Made by a program: the position numbers and the translations under genes. Below, in pieces: positions 42,496-54,914 of a stretch of 64,000 nucleotides of DNA. The notes below the pieces were generated by a model, which was not told the DNA's origin, ran no database searches, and saw nothing but the letters and a program-made list of their open reading frames with translations. The stretch comes from Cylicocyclus nassatus (taxonomy: Eukaryota > Nematoda > Chromadorea > Rhabditida > Strongylidae): the NCBI GenBank assembly GCA_958299035.1, contig CATQJL010000001.1, forward strand, positions 34,324,780 through 34,388,779. Reading direction: 5' to 3'. Positions within the stretch are counted from its first letter, which is position 1. Every line of letters begins with the position of its first letter.

Positions 42496-44205
42496 ACTCC
42501 TTAACTACGTATTACTTGCATAGAAAGCCGGTGATTGATTACCTAAGCAATGCTCTTGAGGGGTACGATATAAAAAGGTAGAGAGGGATACGGTAGATAA
42601 GTAGGGTAAATTGTTGTAATCTTTGATATTCTTACCTTTTGTAGCAAAGTTATCAGTCTTGTATTCTATAACTGACTCATGAGCATATGCGTTCTCTTTG
42701 TTGCAACCTCTTTGAATATGGAAAATTTTTGTATAAACCCCATGCTGCTATACAAAATGCTAACGAAAAGCGTCAGTTGTGGTAAGGATTTTCTAAAAAT
42801 AGGTATCAATTTTGTCAGAGTGGAAAATCGAATCAATGCCTTAGGCTGTCTAACCTAGGGCTCCCACCATTGGCCTACTAATACCGTAATGGAACAAGCG
42901 GTCTCGCTCCACTACTCCGTAGTAAGAGGGGGCCAATGGTGAAAGCTCATGTCTAGCTCTCACTAGCGAAGACTCTCATACATGGAACCGTTTGAGTTCT
43001 GCAAATGAATTGAGGAGGGAGTCATGGAACACCTGTTCGAATATCTGCGAATTTTGAATCGATGACCCCGATACTCTGAAGTCTTCTGATGCGCTGTAAT
43101 ATTTGATTCAAAGTGCCACAATTTTGGATTTTCAGGGTTTGATAGAGAGTTTACAAACAAGAACCCTCTGCGACTGAAACCGCCATATCTGCTCGTACTT
43201 GTATATTCGTAAGCCCTCATCTGAAAAAAACAGCGACGTGCAGTTGCCAATCAGTACTGCAAGGTGGCCTCCATTTTTTTTACACAAATTTTGCCTATAC
43301 AAACTGAAAAGGCACACATCTTGGAGAAATCAAACATTGGATCGAGGAACCGCTCACTGACTTTAATCACTAAAATTTAGCTTTTTGAGTAAAGGTTTTG
43401 AAACCAGTTTTTTGGTCTTTCTTATAGTACCCATACTCTACTTATCGCACTCTAGGCCCTACTAGGCTCAGATTGGATGATGGACGCTTCTTTGTAACGG
43501 TAAAACAGATTCGGTCACTGCGGAAATGATAAATATGTACCGGCCTGGGTGATGAAATTAGCGAACCCAAAATCCATCTAAGATTACAAGAACTCTTCAG
43601 CTGTATTCTCGTTTGCTTGCCAGCGCAGTGTTCGCTCGGTAAGACATTAATCCTGAAAGAAGTGCAAGTTATTTATATCCAAAGTAAGCTTGAATCAAAA
43701 TTCGAATTATAATAACATGGCTACGTTAGCATAGATAAATTGACATTTGAGGTCGAATTGCAGATAGCAATATGTCAATCAAAAAAAATCAGCTGATTTT
43801 TCCATTTTATTTTCTTCTCAGCTACGGAAACATTGTAATCCTTGGCGCTTAAAGTAGATGATTTGCCCCTATTTCTCATTTTGCAGGATGGCACGGCCAT
43901 CTTCATTCAAAAAGTAGATTTGCTGACTCACGTCAACTTAGCAGGAGCTGCCATTCCTGAGTGAAACTTTGAAAGAAAACTGTAGCTTTGATCTTTCAAA
44001 AATTACTCTTCTATCATACCTCATGCACAGCATTCTATTCCCTGACTTCGTTCTTGCCCTTTTTTACCTAATCAAGGTAGTTCCCTCAAAAGTTTCGACC
44101 GCTTGAGTCTTGCCTATACTGGATGCTGACAAAACTTTTCCTCGCACCCTGTTGAGCTGATACCTTCTGCCCTGAAATCACTAGTGCATGTCACCCACTG
44201 AGAAT
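42496..44205. other. no recognisable gene
   Basis: The overlapping minus-strand frames at 42963-43317 have no recognisable domain. No repeat was identified. Confidence 0.35.
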
Positions 44206-44210
44206 TGAGA

Positions 44211-44288
44211 GAACATTCGCGAAAAGGCTGTTGTTTACGCTTTCACGTGAGGTTGCGGCGTATATCTCGCGAACATTCGCGAACATTG
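44211..44288 (+). promoter_or_regulatory. two heat-shock elements of the gene at 44369
   Basis: GAAcaTTCgcGAA at 44211-44223 and GAAcaTTCgcGAAcaTT at 44271-44287, the second with four units. A TATA box (TATATAG) follows at 44311-44317. Confidence 0.9.
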
Positions 44289-44368
44289 GGCGAAGAGAGC
44301 AGGCGGTCGCTATATAGAGACGCCCAAGAACAAGAACATCATCTTTAGTTCTATGTTACACCACCGTT

Positions 44369-44889
44369 ATGTCGCGCTGCTTTCTTCCAGAAGCTCACGT
44401 CCCCGATCGTGGACAAAAATTTAGGGGCGATGTAGAGCAAGCTCTCGGGCCATTACGAGAAGCTGTTTCGCGTGGAAATTTCGACTCTGCCGGGAATCTA
44501 GTGGAGGTAAGATTTTTGATACTCAAGGTTGATGAGTTAAAAATGCTTTGTAGGTGATGGATGACGATTATAAGCTAGCCATATCGATGAATGTTGCTCA
44601 ATTTACTCCAAAAGAGTTATCGGTGGATGTAGATGGACGTGTGCTCACCATTGAAGGCAAGCAAGAGAATGAGGAAAGCAATGGATCTTTCATGAGGTGT
44701 GTTTATGACGAAATTGTCGTTTGTTCAGACTAGTCCACTTCTTCATAGCTGATTTTTAGAAGTTTTGTCCGGCAATGGACCCTTCCTGATGACGTCGATG
44801 CAGATCAGCTGAAATGCACCATTACTGAAGATGGCTATCTTGCTGTAGAAGCTCCGAAAATTGTGCCGCCTATTTTGGAAAGCGCATAG
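44369..44889 (+). CDS. HSP-16-type small heat-shock protein, diverged N- and C-termini (intact)
   Basis: Exons 44369-44506, 44554-44696 (143 bp) and 44760-44889 with introns of 47 and 63 bp; 136 residues, shorter than its siblings. The N-terminus (MSRCFLPEAHVPDRGQKF; LGPLREAVSRGNFD) differs from both type A and type B. The core domain is conserved (KLAISMNVAQFTPKELSVD; VLTIEGKQENEE; FVRQWTLPDDVDADQL; EDGYLAVEAPK). It ends soon after the core with VPPILESA, so the usual R-S-I-x-I tail is replaced by a P-I-L sequence that may act as a reduced I-x-I/L motif. The promoter has two heat-shock elements and a TATA box; AATAAA lies at 45022-45027. Function as a heat-induced chaperone is inferred from family and promoter. 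Confidence 0.94.
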
Positions 44890-45027
44890 ACAAGGTCTTA
44901 ATGATTTGGACTCAAACGCAGATACACTCTGTCCATGTAAATAACTCTTTAAATTTTGATTTTGGATTGTTTGGGCGTTTATCAATCAGTTATTTGGCAT
45001 TGTATGTTCATGAAAAATTGTCAATAA

Positions 45028-45885
45028 ATTGTAATAATAATAACCTCGCGAACAGTTTGACTATAACCATAGGCTATGAGGGGTTCCTAGCTGGATGTAA
45101 TAAATATGTGGCTTTCCCGTTATGTGTGCAACTGCACATTTTCTGGGAGGCACTCGCTGCGAAGTTATCTTTTCTGTCCCTTTATTTGGCTTCCTCAGTT
45201 TTTTCGTGAACGACAATTGAAAAATCACAAGATTTTCTGAAGGTACAAAAGCAAGGCCCCAAAAATAGCAATGTTTTTGAGTTGAATGATTAGTCCTAAT
45301 ATCAAAAATATTTCTCAAATCAGAACTTTATGGGTACATAACATAAAATATGCTCTTGTTAGCTGGTGATTATTTTGGCCCTTAAGGAATCGGTTTGAAA
45401 AAAATAGAGTATGAGATTGAACAAACGCGAAAATCGTGCATATATGCCGAATTTTTGCAATTTGAATGTTGACAGGAGTTTGGATTCTACTCAAAGCGTT
45501 GGAAAGAGAAAAGTTGTATTTGCGGCTAATTGCCTAAGTCGTTATTTTGCACTTGCGTTTATTGCCAGAAAACGAACACACTCGCAGTGACCTAATGAAA
45601 TTCCTTTGCATCCTTTGTAAAATCACCAGAATTGAGAAGTAAAACACTTAGTTAGATATCCACAGAGTCTGGTTCTAGAATGCAGCCAGCACATGATGAA
45701 GGATAATCGGAGGAAAACTGTAATCCACCAGAGGATAAAGAAATCGGAGGGAAAGAGTCATTTCTGAATGCTTTATAGAGCGTTTCAAAGGCTACTCAAG
45801 AATTTGCTTATTTTCGCAAAGGTTTTGAAGTAATGACTGAAAAACAACATAAAGTATATATAGTGAAAATTTGAAACATTGTGCA
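45028..45885. other. no recognisable gene
   Basis: No exon or repeat is supported. Confidence 0.35.
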
Positions 45886-45889
45886 ACAG

Positions 45890-46650
45890 GTTCAACGCAG
45901 ACTATTCATATGTAGACATACATAGATTTCATTTATAGTTAGGACCATTACTACAAGACCAATTTTTCGGATTACTGCCATTTTGACCCCGTGGCTCGTA
46001 CTGTTCGAAAAGGTTTTCTTTTTTGGTAAAAATTCGAAACATGTAAAAAATTCCTCAGAAGAGTTCTGAAGTCGTTTATTATGGAAATAAGACTTATTTG
46101 GCACTTCCCGATAAGGCTACGGTGGTCCTGTACGAACACCATACTATGATTTCCTTGGAGAATTGTGTTCCACATGCTGATTAGGATTATAGCCCCCATA
46201 CTGAATACTTTGATGCTTCCGCTGTAGTACAGTAGCTTCCGTAAGGATCAAGAAACTGATATAAGAAGGCGTAGTAGAACCCGAGGCTGTCACTTTCCTA
46301 ATTGCTACAAAACTTATATGCGTAAGATTTTAGCTTTCTAAGATAAAAAGGCAAAAAATCAATAAAGTCGATAAAAAGATAATGTTTTTTACTGCTAGCA
46401 TGATCTTCTACCTGCATTTTTTTGCATGCACATTTGAGTTTCCAGAAACAGCACATCGTCTTCCGAAGAGTCTGAGTCAATGCGCCACTCTATCTACGGT
46501 ATACCAACTACACCAAGTACAGTATCCCGAGCCAGGACCACTTTGATTGCAGCTCTCCTAGGTGTCCCCAACCATGTGCAGAACACCGTTCAATTTGTGC
46601 TAAACTGGCGAAGTTGGAGCTTCAGGAACCTTAGGACCCACCGGTGAGTC
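45890..46650. repeat. diverged repeat, copy 2 (partner at 11880-12850)
   Basis: Same order and orientation of blocks as the copy at 11.9-12.85 kb. One minus-strand frame here reads FEQYEPRGQNGS and NWSCSNG, matching FGQYDPWAG and RNGSFRK of the partner only after frame changes, so at least one copy is decayed. Confidence 0.45.
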
Positions 46651-47330
46651 GTACTGTCGTGAATATGTCAATGATTGTGGGATATGATTCCGGCAACCAT
46701 AACAGAACAAATCACTGCTCCTACCCTCGGAATCAAAGCAATCCGTTTGCTCATTTATCTTACCACGCGTAGCTTAGGTTCTTCAGTAGACCTCCAAACA
46801 CAAGAACAACTTCGATAGAAGCTTTCTTCCTGCGCGACATCAAACTCGATATCTCAGAAGGTCTTCATATGTAATTCCAACAGAGAAGGTTCTTAGGCCG
46901 TGAACTTATCATCAGCGGTAACATGGCCCTAAGGCAGCACAGGTCTAATCAAAAAAGTATGAATTACAACGGTAAAATAGGAATATTTTCAAAGCAATCA
47001 GAAGCCATTGTACTGCCATTGTACTTATCTGTTGCACTTTTTTTCCGTCAAAAGTGTTCCCGTACATTATAAGTCAACAAAGTCTGTGTGTGGATTACGA
47101 AAAAAGCTTGTAAATTTGCATTCATAAGGAATAGTAAAAAAACTGCTATTATTTGAATGGTATAATTTGGTGCCTCCCAATCAGTTCGACCTATAAATGT
47201 AAGTTAGGCCTTCAAGCCTTTGTGAGATTTATCGAGAATTTGTTTCAAAAGCCAGAGATGCATGCTTTAGGTTATTTGCTCAGTAGTTGTGAGAATTTTG
47301 TGTAAGATGCTGGAAGGTATCGCTCCGAAT
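46651..47330. other. no recognisable gene; 5' flank of small-HSP locus
   Basis: No exon or repeat is supported. Confidence 0.35.
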
Positions 47331-47336
47331 AGCGCG

Positions 47337-47430
47337 GAACATTTGCGAAGGGGCGGGGCCGTCATTTGTTTACGTCGCCAGAAGAGCGAGCGAAGACGCC
47401 CGTTCGCGAATGTTTGCGAATAATCGCGAA
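47337..47430 (+). promoter_or_regulatory. heat-shock elements of the locus at 47503
   Basis: GAAcaTTTgcGAA (47337-47349) and TTCgcGAAtgTTTgcGAA (47403-47420). Each has one altered unit (TTT for TTC), so they are weaker than in the other genes. A TATA-like CATAAAAG lies at 47447-47454. Confidence 0.82.
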
Positions 47431-47502
47431 AATGTCGCGGCGCATACATAAAAGCGGTCGGGAGTCAAGGCAAGCAGCAGTACCGATGTTGAATTTAACG
47501 CT

Positions 47503-48156
47503 ATGTCACTTTGCCCACTTCCATCGCTATCGTTGGACCCATTTGGCATTTGAAGAAAGCGAAGGTTCCTCGACAGCTTCTTTGACGATTTTGACCTCAT
47601 GGAGCAAGCGTTGAGGCCATCGAAAGCAGCATTGTTCGAAAAGGATGGCTGTCCCGATAATATTGATAAGGTAGGTTGCGCTAAACATAATTTATTCTGC
47701 GCCTATAAAAAGGGCGTTTTTAGGTAGTGAATGACGATTCCAAGCTATCGATTTCCCTGAATGTGAAGCAGTTCAAGCCAGAAGAAATGTCAGTAAATCT
47801 GAATGGAAGAACACTCAAGATCGAAGGCAAGCAGGAGATCAAGGAAAGGAATGGATACACCACGAGGTATGTCTCATTTTTGATTTGTTACCTATAAAAC
47901 ATGATTAGAATGATTCTATTTTAGAATGTTTGTTCGACAGTGGAGGCTCCCCAAAGAAGTCAGTGTTGAAGAGTTAAAATCCAACCTTACCGAAGATGGT
48001 CACCTTGCCGTTGAAGCACCAAAAATAACGAAAAGGTCACCTACCTCAAGAAGCATTGAGATCCAGAAGTCAGCACCACCTGTGAAGGAAAATGGAGAGG
48101 TGAACAACAATACTTCATCACGCTTACACTTACAATCAGGGACCGATAAAAAATGA
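47503..48156 (+). pseudogene. HSP-16-type small heat-shock protein with in-frame stop in exon 1
   Basis: Exons 47503-47670, 47724-47866 (143 bp) and 47925-48156, introns 53 and 58 bp. From the ATG at 47503 the frame reads MSLCPLPSLSLDPFGI and then TGA (47551-47553), followed in the same frame by RKRRFLDSFFDDFDLMEQAL, which aligns with RRERGFLDDILDDIDRMEAA of the gene at 32626. The core domain is intact (KLSISLNVKQFKPEEMSV; RTLKIEGKQEIKERNGY; FVRQWRLPKEVSVEE; EDGHLAVEAPK), with an SIEI tail motif and a longer C-terminus ending in GTDKK. Translation could restart at the Met in DLMEQ (about 47602) and give a protein with a shortened N-terminal arm, so loss of function is likely but not certain. 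AATAAA lies at 48210-48215. Confidence 0.85.
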
Positions 48157-48222
48157 TCTCGCATAGATGTGTTTTTTCTCTATGTGTTTATATTCTAATA
48201 TATTGTACAAATAAATGAATTA

Positions 48223-50050
48223 AACTATGTTTCTCTGAGGAAAATCTCGTGATAGTACAAAACGAATAATCAATCTTAGGAAAGCGATGGAGATTGGTTA
48301 CTGTCACTTTGATAGAACTTTTAAAAAGCTATCCGCTGATATAGAAGGTTTACCCAGAGTCTGAATATGGACGGAGATGTGCTATGCATTCCGAAGACTC
48401 CGGAGAGTTATTTAAAATTTTTTGATCTCTGGTATTTGGCCTCTGTAATATAAACGAGTATAGGTGTTAGTTAGCGGTGTGTAAGTTATAGAAGATGGGT
48501 GCAGTGGTGCAGCAGGGTAAGAGAGTAGGTGGGGCTTGGGAAGGGAAGGGGCTATAAGTAGGCGGAGCTTGCAACATTGCATGGTCAAACTTCCTATGAA
48601 AATTCTGAAAAAGAAAAAATGTAATTGATTGACAATTGAAAAACCTGATACAATGACAGAAACTGTTGATTTTGAAGATTTGATAGTTTAATTATTGATT
48701 GTTGTGAATTCTCGAAGATCAACAAAATTCATATCTTGAATGCTGCAGACTTTCCCAAAATTGCTTTTCAAATAGCTAAATTCTATGGTTTGAATCCTCG
48801 AAATATTAAAAATTGGTGTTGCAAAAACTCGAAAATCGACAGAAATTTTAGTTTGGATCACCAAAAATCAAAGGTTTGAAATTTGAAAAATTCATATTTT
48901 GAGAGCTCGAAAATCGATATTTTGAGGACTCGAGATTTAACAAAATCAATACCTTGCAAGCTTCAGGCACCAAAAAACCCGTTATCTGGCAATTTATAAA
49001 ATCAATATATTCGATATTTTGGAGGCTCGCAATTTGAAAGAATCGATATTTTGAGCCTCGAATTGAAAAAAAAAGTATGTTGAGGACTTGAATGTTGATA
49101 GAATCGATATCTTGACGACTTGGAAATTGACAAAGTCAATACTGTACAGGCTCTGGCACCAAAAATCCGTTTTTTGGACATCCAAATGTCGATAATATCG
49201 ATATTTTGAGAACTTGAAAATCGATAAAATTGCTGTTTTACAGACTCCAGGGGTCAAAAATCAGTTTTATGAACGTCCAAATATCGACAGAATTGTTATT
49301 TCGGAGGCTGGAAAAGCGATAGAACCGAATTTTTGGAGATCTCAAGTATCACACTTTGGTATTCCGAAGATTCAAACGTCGATGACATCGACGTTTCGAG
49401 CTTCGACTACCGATAAAATTGAGGTTCTGGTCACTCGGGAATCAAAGAAATCAATATTTCGGGGACAGAGAATCGATAATATTTGGTACTATTGATAATA
49501 TCAATACTGAGGTTCGAATTACCTCTTATTTTGAGGTTTCAAAGCATGCTTAGGCCCGAATACGGGCTAACCGTGGTGCTTAATAATTAACCGAAAAAAA
49601 ACTCTATAGAGCTGCGATGGTACTGACTACCGTATGCAAACTTGAAACAGAAAAATCCTATGGATTGCTGTAGACTGGTTGCATTCTACCAATTTCTTTA
49701 TCAAGAGTGAAATGACGATATCACTGGTAAAAAGTGATAAAAATGGCTGCGATTCTCGTGACAGCTTTCTGCGACTATCCTCTGCGCGCATACAAGATTT
49801 GAGAACTGAAATATAGCTGTAGCAAGATATTAGCATAAACTCTGATCTTGCATCCGAACAAATAAACAACAACGAGCCCTTGTTCGTGAAAAAGACGGTC
49901 TCCTACGTATTAATTTTGACGAAACCGTCGGAAATCCATAACTTTGTTCAAAATATTTTCTTGTGATCGGATTTTGATATCTGAAAAAGAAATTTCACAA
50001 TAATTCGAAAAACCACCGAAAATTTAGAATCTGCTTTTATAGGAAGGGTT
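48223..50050. repeat. left arm of a large inverted repeat (1,828 bp)
   Basis: Reverse complement of 52599-54427, with very few differences (for example CTGCTTTTAT against CTGCTATTAT at the inner end, and one codon change in a shared frame). It starts 8 bp after the poly(A) signal of the small-HSP locus. Open frames in it recur unchanged on the other strand of the right arm and have no known domain. The arm includes a degenerate ~33-bp minisatellite. Confidence 0.93.
48700..49500. repeat. degenerate ~33-bp minisatellite within the left arm
   Basis: Units follow a consensus like GGCTCGAAATTTGA + AAAATCGATATTTTGA, repeated in diverged form. The mirror copy is at about 53150-53950. The frames read through it are compositional artefacts. 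Confidence 0.7.
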
Positions 50051-52598
50051 TTCGGTAAATTACCCTAACGGACAGTCGCGGCGATTCAATGAAAACTCTT
50101 TGAATGGAAGCAAATTCCAAACATTTGATGGTTTTTTGAATCCTTGCGAAATTTCTTTACCTAAATCAAAATCCGATTACGAGAAAACTTCTGAACAGAT
50201 GGAAGATCTTCTGAACAAAGATATATTTATAAACTCTAGGCGTTTTGAAGATTCTGCAGAGAATAGATATTTCATTTTCTACTCCTTTACCCCAAAAGAT
50301 TGCTGGAAACTGGAGAAATTTACCATTTTTGATTGAAATGTGCATACTCTTAGCAGAGATTTGTAGATTTTGTTAGGCAGACACTGATTTTTCAGCATTA
50401 AAGATTCAAGGATCGCTGAATCTTTTGCGAACCATGAGTGATGGGGGCCCAGAATTCTGTTTCACCAGAAATCATGAGGAACTGCCGATATCCGGTAATG
50501 GGAGGCACTACAATAGCCGGATTTCGAATAGAGTGCGATTTATATCAGTTCTGCCAGAATAACCTCATTTTCTTGGATTTGCCTGAAGCTTGGGGGGGGG
50601 GGGGTATTCGACCCGCCGATGGTGCACATCACACATGTTGTAACTTTGGTGTAACTTTCTCCATTTTTCCCTATCAAATTTTGAGTTGATATTCGGAACA
50701 AGCAATTCCATGTCATTTGAATATGTGCCCAAACCTTGCAAAATTCCAAGTTTTTTTTCTAGATTTTTAGGTCCCTCATAATGCCCTAATCAACAAGTCT
50801 GGCTCTGACCATAGTTATAGTGCCTTCACTGCATCAATTAATATCAAAATCTTATCAGTATGATGACGCATAAAGGTGAAGTTCAAACAGAAGTAGCAGT
50901 CCAACTATTCCGAAATCATGCTCGAGTTTCATGATATTTTCGAGAGTAGTGGTCATCCCCACTACATATCCTAACGGCTATGTGCGTGACTAATTTTACT
51001 GACAGGATGAGATTGATTTCGGACAATGGGTAGTTCAGAATTCATGGTTTTTTTCTTACCAAGAATCAGAAAAGTTTCTGGAGTATTGCAAAGACCGTAC
51101 TGAGAGCTAAACTACTGTAAAATTATTATTGTTCAGCATGAAGTCCAACTCGCTCGAAATTCAAGAAATTACAATCTAGGTCTTCTTGATAGCCGGTGGC
51201 AGGACGGCTCTACAATTGCCGGATTTCGAATAGAGCGGCGATATCCAGACCTACCGAGACAGCACTAGCTTCTCAAATTTGCCTGAAACTTAGCTCAGGG
51301 AGGGGGAGGGTCATTCGATCCGCCGATACTACACATCACTTTTGTTTCATACGTAACGCCATTTTGTGAGCGTTACTGTGGGCGTACTGTAGGAAGTCAA
51401 AACCAAGATTTGCTTTAAACCTTGCTTAGGGAGTTATTAGGGTGAACGATAAAAAATGGGACAGCTTCAGTTTTTTACATTTTGAGGTCTTTTGTTCTCA
51501 CCAACAACAAGCAGGCTACAACTCAAACGTAGCTTACACAACCGACCTTCGCCTATCATTCTGGCAATGCGCTACCGCTCCTCTCTCATAACCGTACGCG
51601 TGGCGCTGTGAAGAACTCCGACAGGTTTTTTGAACAACTCTCAATCTTGCACTGCTATAACGTAAAGTCGTAAAGCAAATGACATACCATTCGAAAGAGC
51701 TTTTCATGCTCTTTCAAACGATATGCTAAATGCATAAGATTTCTTTTCAATTTTAGAAAAAAACGAAAACAATAAAAACCAAAAAAATCATGTTTTGCCC
51801 TATATTTTCCGAAAATAGATAAATTGCGGCAAGCTGCACATGGATGGACAGAGCGTAAAAAAGCTCTATCAAATGGTACCTAGAAAACATGCGTTCACCT
51901 GCAAGGATTTGAATAACGTGTATCTTAGTGTCGAAGCTGCTAATGGCCATATCTCCTGACTTCGGAAGTTGAAACCACCAAGCCGTCGTGGGTTTAGTGA
52001 CTGTCCCACCACCCACTCCAGCGGTAGTACCATGGGTGGTTTCGCATGTCTCACTGCGCAGATACTGCTCAAGGTTCATAATTTGTCGAAGTGATTAACT
52101 TTGCATTTCAGCAAGTATAAAAATTATTAATTATGTAAGTGACCTTATATAGGCGTTATCTGAAAGAGAATAACATATTCTAACATCTTTCAAAATTGGA
52201 ATGTCTAATCACTTCTCTTTCTTGAGAAAGCTCCAGTTATTTTGTAAGTGACCCATTTTTTACCGTTCACCCTAATATTTAGCCCGCTGAACATGAATAC
52301 CATATTGATTTTTCAAGATAGCGCCATTTTTTTGGATTGCTAGCAGTAATAACGCCTCATAGTAGAGTTGCGGTAATTTGCAGCGTATGAAAAACATGAT
52401 GCTATCCGACTGTTTCGGGCCCTGAAATTTCATTCTTTGTCCAGGAGAGGATATCTGACATTCTGATCACAATTATCACATCTTTTCGGCATGAAAGCAC
52501 CTCCGCGTGTGGATACGATAGGTATACTGTAAAGGTTCAAGAACATAGATTTGGCCGGATTGGACTAGGGACGTTATTCGACGTGCTTACGTGCTTAT
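50051..52598. other. spacer of the large inverted repeat
   Basis: No gene is supported. Two diverged related blocks lie at about 50450-50660 and 51190-51365 (both with GCCGGATTTCGAATAGAG, TTTGCCTGAA, a G-rich run and GATCCGCCGAT-like sequence). A hairpin CGAAAGAGC...GCTCTTTCAAACG lies at 51693-51720. The minus-strand frame at 51753-52079 has no known domain. The first 150 bp (50051-50200) are an inverted, diverged copy of the inner end of the left arm. Confidence 0.5.
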
Positions 52599-54427
52599 AA
52601 CCCTTCCTATAATAGCAGATTCTAAATTTTCGGTGGTTTTTCGAATTATTGTGAAATTTCTTTTTCAGATATCAAAATCCGATCACAAGAAAATATTTTG
52701 AACAAAGTTATGGATTTCCGACGGTTTCGTCAAAATTAATACGTAGGAGACCGTCTTTTTCACGAACAAGGGCTCGTTGTTGTTTATTTGTTCGGATGCA
52801 AGATCAGAGTTTATGCTAATATCTTGCTACAGCTATATTTCAGTTCTCAAATCTTGTATGCGCGCAGAGGATAGTCGCAGAAAGCTGTCACGAGAATCGC
52901 AGCCATTTTTATCACTTTTTACCAGTGATATCGTCATTTCACTCTTGATAAAGAAATTGGTAGAATGCAACCAGTCTACAGCAATCCATAGGATTTTTCT
53001 GTTTCAAGTTTGCATACGGTAGTCAGTACCATCGCAGCTCTATAGAGTTTTTTTTCGGTTAATTATTAAGCACCACGGTTAGCCCGTATTCGGGCCTAAG
53101 CATGCTTTGAAACCTCAAAATAAGAGGTAATTCGAACCTCAGTATTGATATTATCAATAGTACCAAATATTATCGATTCTCTGTCCCCGAAATATTGATT
53201 TCTTTGATTCCCGAGTGACCAGAACCTCAATTTTATCGGTAGTCGAAGCTCGAAACGTCGATGTCATCGACGTTTGAATCTTCGGAATACCAAAGTGTGA
53301 TACTTGAGATCTCCAAAAATTCGGTTCTATCGCTTTTCCAGCCTCCGAAATAACAATTCTGTCGATATTTGGACGTTCATAAAACTGATTTTTGACCCCT
53401 GGAGTCTGTAAAACAGCAATTTTATCGATTTTCAAGTTCTCAAAATATCGATATTATCGACATTTGGATGTCCAAAAAATGGATTTTTGGTGCCAGAGCC
53501 TGTACAGTATTGACTTTGTCAATTTCCAAGTCGTCAAGATATCGATTCTATCAACATTCAAGTCCTCAACATACTTTTTTTTTTCAATTCGAGGCTCAAA
53601 ATATCGATTCTTTCAAATTGCGAGCCTCCAAAATATCGAATATATTGATTTTATAAATTGCCAGATAACGGGTTTTTTGGTGCCTGAAGCTTGCAAGGTA
53701 TTGATTTTGTTAAATCTCGAGTCCTCAAAATATCGATTTTCGAGCTCTCAAAATATGAATTTTTCAAATTTCAAACCTTTGATTTTTGGTGATCCAAACT
53801 AAAATTTCTGTCGATTTTCGAGTTTTTGCAACACCAATTTTTAATATTTCGAGGATTCAAACCATAGAATTTAGCTATTTGAAAAGCAATTTTGGGAAAG
53901 TCTGCAGCATTCAAGATATGAATTCTGTTGATCTTCGAGAATTCACAACAATCAATAATTAAACTATCAAATCTTCAAAATCAACAGTTTCTGTCATTGT
54001 ATCAGGTTTTTCAATTGTCAATCAATTACATTTTTTCTTTTTCAGAATTTTCATAGGAAGTTTGACCATGCAATGTTGCAAGCTCCGCCTACTTATAGCC
54101 CCTTCCCTTCCCAAGCCCCACCTACTCTCTTACCCTGCTGCACCACTGCACCCATCTTCTATAACTTACACACCGCTAACTAACACCTATACTCGTTTAT
54201 ATTACAGAGGCCAAATACCAGAGATCAAAAAATTTTAAATAACTCTCCGGAGTCTTCGGAATGCATAGCACATCTCCGTCCATATTCAGACTCTGGGTAA
54301 ACCTTCTATATCAGCGGATAGCTTTTTAAAAGTTCTATCAAAGTGACAGTAACCAATCTCCATCGCTTTCCTAAGATTGATTATTCGTTTTGTACTATCA
54401 CGAGATTTTCCTCAGAGAAACATAGTT
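52599..54427. repeat. right arm of a large inverted repeat (1,829 bp)
   Basis: Mirror of 48223-50050. The outer end CATAGTT (54421-54427) pairs with AACTATG (48223-48229). No convincing target duplication is visible outside the arms. Confidence 0.93.
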
Positions 54428-54914
54428 CTTAACCATTCATATCAGCACTCTGTACAGGCAAACTTACAATTTTCTGAAAGTGTTAAAAGAAAGCCCCTCA
54501 GATTCAAGAAACAAGGGTACCAGAACTCCCTATTGTCATTCTTCAGAAAGATAAGAGCAAAACAATGCTTCGTCTATGCTATAAACTTCCAACGATGGAA
54601 GAGAAATCCTACTCTACCTAAGGAACTATGGAGCTGACAAACTTACATTGTATTGATTACTTGGATTCCCCCACTGGCAGATTTCAAGGAGATAGGAGGT
54701 CACATTCGCACCATAAATCACTATATGCCCTGCTCTGCTGTCAATTGCTAATTATGTAGAGAACTTTCAGTGAAGCTGATTTGATTTAAACATTCTATAA
54801 TTTCAGTCTGCGCTCACAATCTTCACCCGTATATCTGCAACGTTCATAGGGACACAGACTCTCAAACATGCATGCTCAGGCCATAAAACGGGCTAATCTA
54901 AGTGCTCAGTAATT
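54428..54914. other. no recognisable gene
   Basis: The open frame starting inside the right arm (54377-54637) has no known motif. Nothing else is supported. Confidence 0.35.

Noticed and set aside
49214..53435. Identical 81- and 93-residue open frames in both arms of the large inverted repeat
   Set aside because: Identity follows from the DNA duplication; the frames cross the minisatellite and have no known domain.
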